Positions 24,581-34,631 of a DNA stretch of 64,000 nucleotides are shown in pieces. Where the stretch lies: contig NZ_CP050699.1 in the NCBI RefSeq assembly GCF_005116675.2, positions 248,001 to 312,000 on the forward strand, read 5' to 3'. Position 1 is the stretch's first letter, and each line of letters begins with the position of its first letter. The stretch is from Desulfosediminicola ganghwensis (GTDB lineage Bacteria > Desulfobacterota > Desulfobulbia > Desulfobulbales > Desulfocapsaceae). The notes under the pieces are model-generated. The model was not told where the DNA came from, did no database searches, and saw only the letters and a program-made list of their open reading frames with translations. The position numbers were made by a program, and so were the translations under genes.

Positions 24581-26701
24581 ATGGCAAACAATCTGTATGT
24601 GGCTGCAACTGAGCCACGAAGTGGCAAATCAGCCATTACGTTGGGGCTGATGGAGCTGCTTACCCGCAACATCAAAAAAGTAGCATTTTTCAAACCGCTT
24701 GTCCTGGTTGAAGACAGAAACAGAGAACGGGACAACACCATTAACCTTATCAAGAGTCAGTTCAATCTCTGTTTTGATTACGAGGAGATGTGCGGCTACA
24801 CTTTGAATGAAGCCAGTCAACTCATTTCCCTCGGTAAGCAGGCGGAACTGATGGATGGCATCATGGCCAAGTATAACGCCCTGGCCGCCAAAGCTGACTT
24901 CATTCTCTGCGAAGGTGCCGAGTTTGAGGGCGCCTCAGCTTCTTTTGACTTCGACATCAACGTCGATATCGCCAATAATCTGGGTTGTCCGGTCATTCTC
25001 GTCGCAAACGGTAAGATGAAGAGTCCGGAGGACGTTGTTCGCTCCATCAAGGTCTATCATGAGTCCCTTGAAGAGCGCAGCTGCGATATTCTTGCTACCA
25101 TTGCCAACCGCGTCGATCCGAGTTATGTCGAGCAGGTGCAGGAGTTGATGAAGGTCAAGGTTGCACGTGGTCTCACTTACGCTATTCCCAACGACGAGAA
25201 CCTCGGTAATCCCTCAGTCGGCGAAGTTGCCCGCCTGCTCAATGCCGAAATCCTCTATGGTGGTGAAAACCTTACCCGCCACGTCCGCAGCTTTACCATC
25301 GCCGCCATGCAGCTCAGGAATCTGCTGGAGCGTATCGACTACGGCACCCTGATTATCACCCCGGGTGACCGCTCTGACGTGGTTCTTGCCTGTCTGGCCG
25401 CAGTACACTCCATGTCCATGCCCAACATCTCGGGCATCATGTTGACTGGCGGACTGGTCCCGGAAGAGGCTGTTCAGAATGTGATCGAAGGGTTCCAGGA
25501 CACAGTGCCAATCATCTCCGTCAATGAGAACACCTACGAAGCAGCCATCAGGGTTGAGCACATCCACGCTGCGATCACTCCGGACAACACCCGCAAGATC
25601 ACCCAGGCCCTCGCCGTGTTTGAGCGCCATATCGGCATGGATGAGTTGAGCGACAAGATCATCAAGACCAAGACCACCATCGTCACTCCGAAGATGTTCG
25701 AGTCCCAGTTGCTGCAGCGTGCAAAATCTGATAAACAGCACATCGTTTTGCCTGAAGGTGAGTCCGACCGTATCCTCCAGGCCGCTGAGATTCTGCTGCG
25801 CCGCGAAGTGGTTGACCTGACCCTCCTCGGTAACGAAGACAAGATCAAGGAACGCATCAGCAGCCTTGGTCTTCACCTCGACAATGCCCAAATCATTGAG
25901 CCTGCCAAGTCACCGCACTTCGAGGACTATGTCCAGACCTACTATGAGTTACGCAAGAGCAAAGGTGTAACCCTCGACAATGCCCGTGATATCATGGATG
26001 ACCTCAACTACTACGGTTCCATGATGATTTATAAAGGGCACTGCGACGGCATGGTTTCCGGCGCTGAACACACCACCGCCGACACCATTCGCCCCGCTTT
26101 CCAGTTTATTAAGACCAAGCCGGACTGTCCCATTGTCTCCAGTGTTTTCCTGATGTGCCTCAACGACAGGGTACTGGCGTATGGTGACTGTGCGGTCAAC
26201 CCCAACCCAACCGCTGAAGAGCTTGCCGAGATCGCCATCTCTTCAGCCCAGACCGCTGCCATCTTTGGTATCGATCCGTTGGTGGCGATGCTCTCCTACT
26301 CTTCCGGAAAATCCGGGAAAGGTGAGCAGGTTGAAAAAGTGCGGCGTGCCACCGAGATTGCCCAGGAACGCGCCAAGACTGCTTTCCCCGGACTTGAGAT
26401 CGAAGGGCCGATCCAGTATGACGCTGCTGTCGATCCGCAAGTCGGTAAAGCGAAAATGCCTGACAGCAAAGTTGCCGGTAAAGCGACTGTTTTCGTATTT
26501 CCGGATCTCAACACCGGTAACAACACCTACAAGGCTGTTCAGCGTTCCGCCAATGCGGTAGCCGTTGGTCCAATCCTGCAGGGGCTGAAAAAACCAGTCA
26601 ACGACCTGAGTCGTGGCTGTCTGGTACCGGATATCGTCAATACTGTGGCGATTACCGCAGTGCAGGCCCAGGCCGAAAAAAAACAAATAAGCGGCAAGTA
26701 A
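24581..26701 (+). CDS. pta: Phosphate acetyltransferase, long form
   Basis: A 706-residue Pta of the long enterobacterial type. The N-terminal 220 residues resemble a BioD/CobB P-loop domain (TEPRSGKSAITLGL), then a DRTGG domain (about 220-340), and from about 375 the catalytic PTA_PTB domain with LPEGESDRILQAAE, the SSVFLMCL block and SYSSGKSGKGEQVEKV. It converts acetyl-CoA and phosphate to acetyl phosphate and CoA. Acetate kinase is not in the window; the upstream CoA-transferase family gene suggests an acetate/acetyl-CoA unit. A GAGGG site precedes ATG 24581. It ends before a bidirectional terminator. Confidence 0.93.
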   Translation: MANNLYVAATEPRSGKSAITLGLMELLTRNIKKVAFFKPLVLVEDRNRERDNTINLIKSQFNLCFDYEEMCGYTLNEASQLISLGKQAELMDGIMAKYNALAAKADFILCEGAEFEGASASFDFDINVDIANNLGCPVILVANGKMKSPEDVVRSIKVYHESLEERSCDILATIANRVDPSYVEQVQELMKVKVARGLTYAIPNDENLGNPSVGEVARLLNAEILYGGENLTRHVRSFTIAAMQLRNLLERIDYGTLIITPGDRSDVVLACLAAVHSMSMPNISGIMLTGGLVPEEAVQNVIEGFQDTVPIISVNENTYEAAIRVEHIHAAITPDNTRKITQALAVFERHIGMDELSDKIIKTKTTIVTPKMFESQLLQRAKSDKQHIVLPEGESDRILQAAEILLRREVVDLTLLGNEDKIKERISSLGLHLDNAQIIEPAKSPHFEDYVQTYYELRKSKGVTLDNARDIMDDLNYYGSMMIYKGHCDGMVSGAEHTTADTIRPAFQFIKTKPDCPIVSSVFLMCLNDRVLAYGDCAVNPNPTAEELAEIAISSAQTAAIFGIDPLVAMLSYSSGKSGKGEQVEKVRRATEIAQERAKTAFPGLEIEGPIQYDAAVDPQVGKAKMPDSKVAGKATVFVFPDLNTGNNTYKAVQRSANAVAVGPILQGLKKPVNDLSRGCLVPDIVNTVAITAVQAQAEKKQISGK

Positions 26702-26813
26702 TAAAATCCGATTACCAATAAAACTCCGCTTCACGAAGTGAGGCGTGAGGAGTAAGGGGATAGGGCTAACAGCTTAAAACCAAAACCATCCTATCATCCC
26801 GATATGCCGAACC

Positions 26814-26856
26814 CAAAAAAAGGGGCTTTCCTGTTTCAGGAAAGCCCCTTTTTTTT
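26814..26856. terminator. Bidirectional terminator between pta and the prkA2 operon
   Basis: GGGGCTTTCCTG (26822-26833), loop TTT, CAGGAAAGCCCC (26837-26848), flanked by A8 (26814-26821) and T8 (26849-26856). It serves both converging transcripts. Confidence 0.95.
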
Positions 26857-26870
26857 GCCAAGTCAGCCCT

Positions 26871-26888
26871 CAACATCCAACATCCAAC
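26871..26888 (-). repeat. Short TTGGATG heptamer repeat
   Basis: On the minus strand the sequence reads as about 2.5 copies of TTGGATG, one base different per unit from the TTGGACG array at 389-442. It sits just after the stop codon of the converging prkA2 gene. Confidence 0.7.
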
Positions 26889-26894
26889 TCGCCG

Positions 26895-29231
26895 TCACAC
26901 CCCTGTTTCTATATCAGAAATTGTCGACCGGGCAACCTCCTTAACCGCTTTCTCAGCAAATGCCTGGGCCAGATTATTATCAATCACATAAATACAGATC
27001 TCTTTCGCACCCTGGCGTGAGTATTTGTATTTTCTGGTAAGGTTCTCAATCATGTAGGTAACGTCTTCCTGGATCTTGGTGTCGTAGGTTCTGAAAGAAT
27101 CTGAATCAAAATCCCGAATTGCCATCCGGAAGTTCTCGTTTTGCAGGAAGGGCACCAACACCTTCTCCTTGAGATTATGGACGTATCGTCCGTAGAGATG
27201 GATGAAGAGTGAAGTCTGGGTTATATCCAACTCATCGCGAAGAATCTCCTGGGTCAGGGCTGAAGTCGTGTACGCCTTCTGGACATTATTCCTGAAAGCG
27301 TTGGCCTCACTCTCGGTTACCAGCAATCGTGCCTCGACCCTCCTGAAAAAATCGGCCGTAATCTCTATAAAGTCTCCAGTATAGGTGCATCTTTCGCTGG
27401 CACCCTGCTCAAAATTAACAGCGAACATATAATTCTGAATATCGCGGGAGATCTGCTCTTCGTTGTAGTAGTAGAGCGCCTCTTTTACCTCCTGCAACAC
27501 AGTGTAATTGTACATCCTGAGCAGGGAATCAAGAAAACCTTCGGGCAGTAGTTCTTTGTCCTGCTTACAATACTCACGGAAGAATGTGCCCAACATGGAC
27601 ATATCTATCATCTTGTCGTCACGGGCAAACCTGGTGTAAAACTCATTGAACATCCGTATCGAATCACGCCCGGAAAGCCCTATCCAGCCATCATTTTCAG
27701 ATTCAGCGATAACCTTCTTTCTTCTCTTGGCCGTGAACTTTTCAACGTCATTGGCTTCAAGCCATTTCGGAATATTGCCGGTGAAGATTTCCATCTTCAG
27801 CAGCAGCAAATCCTTGTCACAGAACAGTTCATACTTCTCGGGATCACCGATCCACTCGAGCAGCGCTTCCGATTTGCAGCGCAACCTCGTTGCTATAATT
27901 ACCCGGGCAAAATTATGCAGCACCCTGGGCAGAAAACTCTTTTCGATTGCTTTGCCAAAGATCTCCAGGTAAATCTGCACCTCGGTTTTGAGGTCGAGAA
28001 TATACGGGATTTTTATGTATTCGATACGATCAGAAAACGCCTGCAGGTCGTCCAGAATCCTCCGGTCTTCCGGATTCATCAGGGCAAAAAGCAGTGAGTT
28101 TACCCGCTCTTCCAGATCCTCAACCTTATGGATACCGTCACTGATGATATTGTGCAGTTCCATCAACCGATCCGTGTTATGGGACTTCACATCCATCAGG
28201 GCGTATATGCCGTTGTTGGTCTTGGCATACCGTGAATAGAGATACGCTACCTGCTGGGAGCCTGCAAAAAGAGCGTTGAGGTTTTTCTGGATCACATCAT
28301 TGTGGATCACATTATGCCTGAGCGGTTTATCACCAGGATTAAAAACCGAAATACCCTCTCCCAACCTCCTTCGAATGGCATAGGGGCGGGCATAGACATA
28401 CCGCATGATATGTTCGGGATCCTGATATTTTTTCAACAGCCCCTGGTATATTGAGGTGCAGATAGTGCAGGGCTCATCCCGGAATATCCACTCATACTTC
28501 TTCTCGGTGAACAGCTTCCACTTGAACTCTCCATTTTCAAAGAGATCTTCCAGGAATTGGCGTCGAACATCTTTCGGTATAATCAGCAACGGGTTGTCAT
28601 GGCTCGGACAGGGTACGTTGAAATAGTTTGTTGTCTGATCTTTTACATTTATGAAATTCTTTATCTCTGTCGCCGCCCGTTTCTTGCCATCATTTTCAAG
28701 GATTGATGCGATCCGGTCTGTGAACGAGCTGAGAGTCTGTCCTCCTTCCTCATAGTCATCCCTGTTTAAACGCCAGACGACTTCGTAGCGAGCCCCTTCA
28801 GGGGTGTTGGCATATTCCTCGAATTTTCTGAGCAGATTATTTAAAAATGTCGATTTGCCACTGCCGTGGGGCCCTTCAAAAATGTAAATTTTATTCTGCT
28901 GGGCGCCAACAGAGACTGAATCCACATGACGCATCAACCTGTTGGCAAAGAGACGATCTGCAAAAAACGGACGATCGGAACCTTCAACGAAAAGACGGTT
29001 ACAGTTGTAATCGAGGTAGTCTATCGACTCTGCATCATCCTTATATTCATCTATTCCCTCACAAATAAAGGTACTGATCATATCGACATAGACCTGGTAT
29101 ACGTCACGAATATTGCGCTCAGGCTGAGATATAACCTCCTGAAGATAATCAGAAAATGTAATTAGCGCCCGCTTGGCCCAACTCCCCCTGTGCTTTCTGA
29201 GACTCTCCAGGGCTTTGTTCAGTTCTTGCAT
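26895..29231 (-). CDS. PrkA-family protein, second paralogue, atypical AAA ATPase
   Basis: A 778-residue PrkA-family protein and last gene of the operon prkA1-yeaH-spoVR-prkA2. The AAA domain has a clear Walker A, GPHGSGKS (about residues 120-127), and the PrkA C-terminal region is present (TRKYKYSRQGAKEICIYVI). At the Walker B position the sequence reads NNGIYALMDV, so the usual acidic pair is Asp-Val instead of Asp-Glu; ATP binding is likely kept but hydrolysis or protein kinase action may be weak. A CTIC pair near residue 260 might bind metal. AGGTG precedes the ATG. PrkA with SpoVR and YeaH acts in stress and starvation responses in enterobacteria. Confidence 0.85.
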   Translation of the reverse strand: MQELNKALESLRKHRGSWAKRALITFSDYLQEVISQPERNIRDVYQVYVDMISTFICEGIDEYKDDAESIDYLDYNCNRLFVEGSDRPFFADRLFANRLMRHVDSVSVGAQQNKIYIFEGPHGSGKSTFLNNLLRKFEEYANTPEGARYEVVWRLNRDDYEEGGQTLSSFTDRIASILENDGKKRAATEIKNFINVKDQTTNYFNVPCPSHDNPLLIIPKDVRRQFLEDLFENGEFKWKLFTEKKYEWIFRDEPCTICTSIYQGLLKKYQDPEHIMRYVYARPYAIRRRLGEGISVFNPGDKPLRHNVIHNDVIQKNLNALFAGSQQVAYLYSRYAKTNNGIYALMDVKSHNTDRLMELHNIISDGIHKVEDLEERVNSLLFALMNPEDRRILDDLQAFSDRIEYIKIPYILDLKTEVQIYLEIFGKAIEKSFLPRVLHNFARVIIATRLRCKSEALLEWIGDPEKYELFCDKDLLLLKMEIFTGNIPKWLEANDVEKFTAKRRKKVIAESENDGWIGLSGRDSIRMFNEFYTRFARDDKMIDMSMLGTFFREYCKQDKELLPEGFLDSLLRMYNYTVLQEVKEALYYYNEEQISRDIQNYMFAVNFEQGASERCTYTGDFIEITADFFRRVEARLLVTESEANAFRNNVQKAYTTSALTQEILRDELDITQTSLFIHLYGRYVHNLKEKVLVPFLQNENFRMAIRDFDSDSFRTYDTKIQEDVTYMIENLTRKYKYSRQGAKEICIYVIDNNLAQAFAEKAVKEVARSTISDIETGV

Positions 29232-29448
29232 CGAAACACCTGTATATTGGCTTTGCCTTTATCCCGTCATGTTTATGTTGGCACCTTATACCCCGACTTT
29301 CATGAACATCAGCTCAAAACCCTTCTATCCCCTGCAACAATATGAGCTTGAAACTGTACTCTTCATTGTTCTCGCGAGACCACCTTGCCCGCTTGAGTTG
29401 CGAGAAGCGGACAAGTAAGATCCGGGCTCAATCGAAACGTGCAGTTCT

Positions 29449-31080
29449 CTATTCCGCCAACTCCCGTGAAAGTTTACGCCCCTTCATTGTGTATTTGAAC
29501 CGCTTCCAGACATACTGTTTCCGCATTTTTTCTTCAGGTCCGGCAAGAGACGGTGTCTCATCAACTTTTATGGGAATTGGCTCTGACGAGTAGAGGGCCA
29601 CCGGCCCGCCCCAGAGGAACTCCACCCCCATTAAAGACCCGTCCACGAACTCACGTAACAGTGGCTTATTTTCAAATTTATGGTCTAGCACCAAAGTACC
29701 AGCTTCGGTCACATCAACCGTAACCGACGGGGGGTGATAGAGCTGTTCAGCCACCATTTTTCGGTACTCATCCGCTTCCCTGCTTTTCACATAGTACTGC
29801 CAGGTCATCCGCTCCTTGTTCAGCTTTTTCCCCACCACAAAAAGCTTGTGCTTATCAACAAAATCCTGGTCGATGAAAGAATTTACAAACATTGAGTCTG
29901 CGAAATTTTCACGTACATAAAAAATATAATCACGACCTTTATTCTTTTGCAGGTCATACTTGCTGCGAGCATAACTGTCATAAAGCCTGCTGAACTCAAG
30001 GTCAAACTTCCCCTTGTTGGCCTTTTCCTCAAGATAGTAAAAGAGCCGCATGCCAAGGGCATAGGGGTTTAAGCCAACCCGCGGCATCGAGGTCACCTTG
30101 GCATTGATTATGGCGAACTCCACTTCATGACCTTTGATCCTGTCGTCACGGAGAAACAATTCTTCATGCCAGTAGCTGGCCCACCCTTCATTCAATATCT
30201 TGGTTCTGATCTGGGGCTGAAAATAGAGCGAGGTAGTACGGATAACCTCTATAACGGTGGCCATCCAGCGATTCTCTTCCTTTTTTAAAAACGGTGAGTG
30301 TTCTATCAGGAACTGCAGGATATCCATACGGGAGCGACCGGCATCTTGGGCGACATGCTTTTTATAGTAGGATTCCAGCTCAGTGTATTTTGACTTCACC
30401 GTCTCCAGAAACAGTTGTTCCCCTTTCTCCGGATTCTCCTTGATCTTCTTGTTGTAATCCTCTATCTCCTTCACGTAGCCAGAGATACTCTTCTTCTGAT
30501 GTTTCTGTAAAAAGACATCAAAATAATAATCCAGCATAGTTATCCTGCGCCCATCCGGCCGGGCATAACCTGCCAATGTTTCGTAATAACCAACAAGGTT
30601 ATCCACCGCCTTGGCAAATTCGATCACATAATCGACCCAGTGTCCTTTTTCTGAACGCAGCATGGCAATAAGCCGCTTGTCCGAAATGGCCTTGCTGGAG
30701 AAATCATAGTCCCAGGTATGGCGGAAGTAGATATTGTTCTGGAAAAAATCGATATGGCCAATAACGTGATAAAAAATCATCACGTTCAGCCAGTCCGGGT
30801 TATTATCGTTGTAAAACGAGATCGGCGGTCTGGTGTTGATTACCGTTTCATACGGATTTGATGGATAGAGCTCATACCTGCCGGTTTCTTTCAAAATTTC
30901 AACATCCTGCACCCAATAATCATAAAGGGTCGGAATCATGTTTTTCGGGCCGAGCTCGAGCATATCACGGTTGGTGACGATATACTCAAGGCTCTCATCC
31001 TGAAAGGTTAGCCCCGCATCACGGGCGCGTTCCTTACACCCTTCCATGATTTTCTTGGCATGTTGACTGATCAGTTCCAT
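29449..31080 (-). CDS. spoVR: SpoVR family protein (YcgB)
   Basis: A 543-residue SpoVR/YcgB protein. Recognisable blocks are LTFQDESLEYIVTNRDMLEL near the start, the MIFYHVIGHIDFFQNN block, and the WASYWHEELFLRD segment, all typical of the family. The metal-binding-looking histidines in HVIGH and WHE are conserved. The biochemical function of the family is unknown; it is needed for spore cortex in Bacillus and for stationary-phase and stress behaviour in enterobacteria together with PrkA and YeaH. The ATG at 31080 follows AGGAT. The 217 bases before prkA2 include an imperfect hairpin at 29384-29415. Confidence 0.9.
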   Translation of the reverse strand: MELISQHAKKIMEGCKERARDAGLTFQDESLEYIVTNRDMLELGPKNMIPTLYDYWVQDVEILKETGRYELYPSNPYETVINTRPPISFYNDNNPDWLNVMIFYHVIGHIDFFQNNIYFRHTWDYDFSSKAISDKRLIAMLRSEKGHWVDYVIEFAKAVDNLVGYYETLAGYARPDGRRITMLDYYFDVFLQKHQKKSISGYVKEIEDYNKKIKENPEKGEQLFLETVKSKYTELESYYKKHVAQDAGRSRMDILQFLIEHSPFLKKEENRWMATVIEVIRTTSLYFQPQIRTKILNEGWASYWHEELFLRDDRIKGHEVEFAIINAKVTSMPRVGLNPYALGMRLFYYLEEKANKGKFDLEFSRLYDSYARSKYDLQKNKGRDYIFYVRENFADSMFVNSFIDQDFVDKHKLFVVGKKLNKERMTWQYYVKSREADEYRKMVAEQLYHPPSVTVDVTEAGTLVLDHKFENKPLLREFVDGSLMGVEFLWGGPVALYSSEPIPIKVDETPSLAGPEEKMRKQYVWKRFKYTMKGRKLSRELAE

Positions 31081-31118
31081 ATTATTTAGATCCTGATGGG
31101 TCTTCGATATTCCGGAAA

Positions 31119-32552
31119 TTACGCGATGAGTTTCTTTATACCGTCAATAAGTCTGGTTTCTGTGGCATCCTTACTCAGCACATCAAGACGCAAATTGTTT
31201 CGCCACTCTTCAAGCAATCCCGATTTACGCAGATAGGTCTCAACTTCTGTCTTACCCGAGATGCCATACCCGTTCTCGGCGATGGTCACCCCGATTCGAG
31301 CAGCATAGCCCAGCATCTTTTTCAGCTCAGGAATCGCCTCATCCCCCCTGGTATCCCAGTCATCCCCATCTGTACCGTGGAAAATATAGATATTGTAATC
31401 CTTCTCCAGGCTCTCATCTTCCACAATCTTGTTTACCAGCTTATAGGCTGCGGAAACCTGTGTCCCCCCCGCCACCTTGGAGTTGTAATAGGTGTTGAAG
31501 TCGTCCACTTCCTTAGCCTCGGTATCGTGGAGCACGAAACGGGTTTCAACCTGCTTTTCATATTGGAAAATCAGCCATGAATAAATGAGCACATGCTGAT
31601 TCACCACCAGTTCCGTGGGCTTGCCGCTCATGGAGCCGGAATAGTCGCGGACAAAGAACACAACCGCTTGTGATTCATAATCTTTCTCTCTGGAGAGAAT
31701 CCGATAGACCCTGTCACGGGGCGACATGAGCAGGTCCGTAGTGTCTATCCGACCTTGACCGGAAATCCGTTTCAGCCCAATGTTGGTCTGAATTATGCGC
31801 CTGAGAGTCGCTTTTTTATCGAGAACCTGACCAAAGCCACGGTTCTTGTCTGTGAGATCCCAGGTATACCTGGTGAGAGAACGTTTTTTGCCTTTATCGC
31901 GAAGATTGGGCAGCGCGAACTGCTCGGTCAATACCCTGCCGAGGTCATAGGCATTGGACTCTATCTCGTGGGATGCAGCATCGCCCTGGCCTGCACCTGT
32001 TCCAGCGCCATCTTCCTGGCGAACCGGCTGCTCACCGATTACCTCTCCCTCTTCCCCTTCACCAGAACCGCCGTCGCTGCCACCTTCTCCTTCACCCTCC
32101 TCTTCTTCGTCAAGTCGCACCTTGTCATGAATCAATTTCTCTTCGACGGTAGTTGGTACAACCACCACTTTTTCATCACCGTCACGGCCGGGCTTGACCA
32201 GCTTGCCAATCCGGATCTTTCTGGGAAACCCATCCTTTTCCCGCTGGGAATCCTTTTCCAGCAGATAGTCGAGGGAATGCACCGAACTGATTGGCGTAGG
32301 TTCCGGAGCTGCCCCACCATGCAACATCTGGTAATCGTTATAACCATACATGGACAGAGGCCGGATTGGTGGCTGCAGGTTATGGTACAGATCAACATCT
32401 CCTGCTTTCTCAGCCGCCACCAGTTCACGCCTGATCATCTCATCCTGCTCTTTCGTCAAGCCACGCGCTTTACAGCTGACATAGAGTTCACGTAATTTTT
32501 TCATGATCTCCGAGGTGTTACGCCAGTTCGTCTGTCTCGTGCTCAATGACAC
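31119..32552 (-). CDS. yeaH: YeaH-like DUF444 protein with von Willebrand factor A domain
   Basis: A 477-residue DUF444 protein. The C-terminal half is a VWA-like domain whose metal-ion-dependent adhesion site is DYSGSMS (about residues 303-309); a Gly/Glu-rich low-complexity stretch (about 149-170) precedes it. YeaH partners the PrkA kinase. The GTG at 32552 gives a 16-residue extra N terminus with no good ribosome site; the ATG at 32504 has a GGAG four bases upstream and may be the real start (MKKLRELYV). It begins 18 bases after the prkA1 stop codon, so the genes are co-transcribed. Confidence 0.88.
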   Translation of the reverse strand: MSLSTRQTNWRNTSEIMKKLRELYVSCKARGLTKEQDEMIRRELVAAEKAGDVDLYHNLQPPIRPLSMYGYNDYQMLHGGAAPEPTPISSVHSLDYLLEKDSQREKDGFPRKIRIGKLVKPGRDGDEKVVVVPTTVEEKLIHDKVRLDEEEEGEGEGGSDGGSGEGEEGEVIGEQPVRQEDGAGTGAGQGDAASHEIESNAYDLGRVLTEQFALPNLRDKGKKRSLTRYTWDLTDKNRGFGQVLDKKATLRRIIQTNIGLKRISGQGRIDTTDLLMSPRDRVYRILSREKDYESQAVVFFVRDYSGSMSGKPTELVVNQHVLIYSWLIFQYEKQVETRFVLHDTEAKEVDDFNTYYNSKVAGGTQVSAAYKLVNKIVEDESLEKDYNIYIFHGTDGDDWDTRGDEAIPELKKMLGYAARIGVTIAENGYGISGKTEVETYLRKSGLLEEWRNNLRLDVLSKDATETRLIDGIKKLIA

Positions 32553-32570
32553 AGCGACGCTGGCAATCCA

Positions 32571-34631
32571 CTAGTTTTCGTCCACCTGGGTACAGAAATA
32601 CTCGATGGTCTTCTGGGCACAGGTTGGGCAATAACCGAGCTTATTGAGCATGGTATCGATCATCCTGTCATACAGCTTCTGGTTCTCCTCGTTTGTCCGG
32701 TTGGCCAATGCTCCGATGAGACTGCCGGCCCCGGCAATATCAGACTTCAACCGCACATCGGTTACAGCCTTGACCAGCTCCAGATTGTCCATAAAGTCAT
32801 AATTCGGATCAACGGAGATCTTCTGGCCATATACCTTCCTGATCGAGGTTCTGAACGAATCTTTCTGCTCTCTTGTCTTCAGGCCGAGCCGGTCTTCCAC
32901 CGAGTCGATATACCGCTCGTCAATCTTGATCGCCAGCAGTTCACCGGTCTGGGGATTTTTATACTTCCACATTTTATCCGCCCCCAGATTCTCTGCATCG
33001 ATGCCTATGATCATGTTCACATAGTTCAAAACATCTTTTCGTATCGCCAGCGGTTCATCCATATACGCATTGAACATCTCTGTCAGAATACGTTCCCGGT
33101 ACAGGCCCCGTGCTATTTTCAAATCGTCCAGGAATTTTGCCCGATCATTTGCCTCGCTCACGTAGTCGAGAACGATTCGCTCCAGAGACCTGAAGACATC
33201 ATAGGCAAACATACATTTGCCCTCGTTGGTCTCACTTGATTCAAGCATCAGCTGCATTGTGCGGCCGAGATTTCGCTGCCCCAGCCCCTTCTGGCCAAAA
33301 CGTTTGGTAATGTCATGATCCTGGTTCAGGATATCAATTACCTCAGAAAGAGTTTTAAGACTCTTCTCTCCAGCAACCTCCCCCGACGCCAGCTTCATGG
33401 TTTCGATAGGTGTCAGTTTCTCAGATCTTGGCAGCCTGGTGAGAACCACCGCTACTGAAGCTGCGTAATTCAGGTTCGGGTCCTGATGCATCACATCGCC
33501 GGTCAGGGTAGTCTTCGACTCATCACCTATAGCGTAAGCAGTCAGATCACTCTGCAATTTATAGTTGGTATTATGCGAGACATAGCAGATACGGCAGCGA
33601 TCGATAATGGGCGCCTCTTCCTTTTCTGCCAGAAAGCGATTGAACTCAGAGTTGTTTGAAGTAGCGATGATAAGCGTATCAATCGGCCATCTATAACCGT
33701 CAATCTCAATGGTCCTGTTCTGGATTACGCCCAGATAGACCTGCACCAGATCTTTCTTGTTTTTGTAAATCTCATCACTGAAATGAATACCTCCGCCAGC
33801 CACCCTTGCCAGGGCGCCACGCCGCAAATCAAAGCGAAATGGATTATTGGTGTCAGTGATATGCAACAACCGCTGAATAGACTCCTCCCCCAGCAGATCT
33901 ACCGCCGAAGAGGTGATTTTATCCTTGGCAGGATATTTACCGGTCACCGTGCCCAGGCTCTCAACCAGAGGCACTCTCACGATATCGATAAACTCGAGCA
34001 TCTTGTCGACCTGGCCGTCCGTATAGTCCCGTATATCGTTCCAGATATAGGCGGAGCAGGCACCAAGCGGTCTGTAGTTTTCATACCACTCGTCAATCAT
34101 GGCGCTGGTCGAGCGATATTTTTTCTGCAGGTACTCTTTTGACTCCCCTTTATTTTCCAAGAGGTTCATCGCCAAAATCATGGGATCTTCGTAAGTCTGG
34201 GACTCAATAATTTTGATATTGCCGTAGTCCCCGATCTTATCGAGATATTTGAACCGAAAGGTATACTTGTGGTTTCCCGGCTCTGCCAGGAAATCGCGAT
34301 ACATGGCACACAGGTATTCGACCAGAAAGGTCTTACCATTTCCAGGTTCACCCACCAGCACATATGCCATCTCTTTGGATGAACCGCCCTGGGCCGCATC
34401 TTTCACGAAGGAGACAAAGGAATTAATCTCATCGTACATGCCGATGATATGTTTCCTTCCTTCTCTGAAGATGTTGAAGTCAAAAGTGGTTTTACCGTTT
34501 ACCACCACCTTGTCTATTTCCCGGTCGAGGATCATTCGACTGACACTTTGAAAGGCGTTTTCAAATACTCGCTCTCCCTTTTTGACCGCACCAATATGGT
34601 TATGGAGTGTATTCGTCCCTTGGGCTGGCAT
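32571..34631 (-). CDS. prkA: PrkA serine protein kinase family protein, first paralogue
   Basis: A 686-residue PrkA. It has the AAA module with Walker A VGEPGNGKTFL (about 93-103), a Walker B region GGIHFSDEIY with the usual Asp-Glu pair, the sensor ATSNNSEFNRF and the PrkA C-terminal domain. The chain ends with a cysteine cluster (LGYCPTCAQKTIEYFC) that may form a small zinc site. PrkA phosphorylates an unknown substrate or acts as an AAA protease in Bacillus. AAAGGAGG, a strong ribosome site, precedes the ATG, and this is the first gene of the four-gene minus-strand operon with yeaH, spoVR and prkA2. Confidence 0.92.
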   Translation of the reverse strand: MPAQGTNTLHNHIGAVKKGERVFENAFQSVSRMILDREIDKVVVNGKTTFDFNIFREGRKHIIGMYDEINSFVSFVKDAAQGGSSKEMAYVLVGEPGNGKTFLVEYLCAMYRDFLAEPGNHKYTFRFKYLDKIGDYGNIKIIESQTYEDPMILAMNLLENKGESKEYLQKKYRSTSAMIDEWYENYRPLGACSAYIWNDIRDYTDGQVDKMLEFIDIVRVPLVESLGTVTGKYPAKDKITSSAVDLLGEESIQRLLHITDTNNPFRFDLRRGALARVAGGGIHFSDEIYKNKKDLVQVYLGVIQNRTIEIDGYRWPIDTLIIATSNNSEFNRFLAEKEEAPIIDRCRICYVSHNTNYKLQSDLTAYAIGDESKTTLTGDVMHQDPNLNYAASVAVVLTRLPRSEKLTPIETMKLASGEVAGEKSLKTLSEVIDILNQDHDITKRFGQKGLGQRNLGRTMQLMLESSETNEGKCMFAYDVFRSLERIVLDYVSEANDRAKFLDDLKIARGLYRERILTEMFNAYMDEPLAIRKDVLNYVNMIIGIDAENLGADKMWKYKNPQTGELLAIKIDERYIDSVEDRLGLKTREQKDSFRTSIRKVYGQKISVDPNYDFMDNLELVKAVTDVRLKSDIAGAGSLIGALANRTNEENQKLYDRMIDTMLNKLGYCPTCAQKTIEYFCTQVDEN

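Noticed and set aside
31755-32495. Plus-strand frame of 246 codons opposite yeaH
   Set aside because: It is antisense to the DUF444 gene and its low-complexity stretch; no motif.
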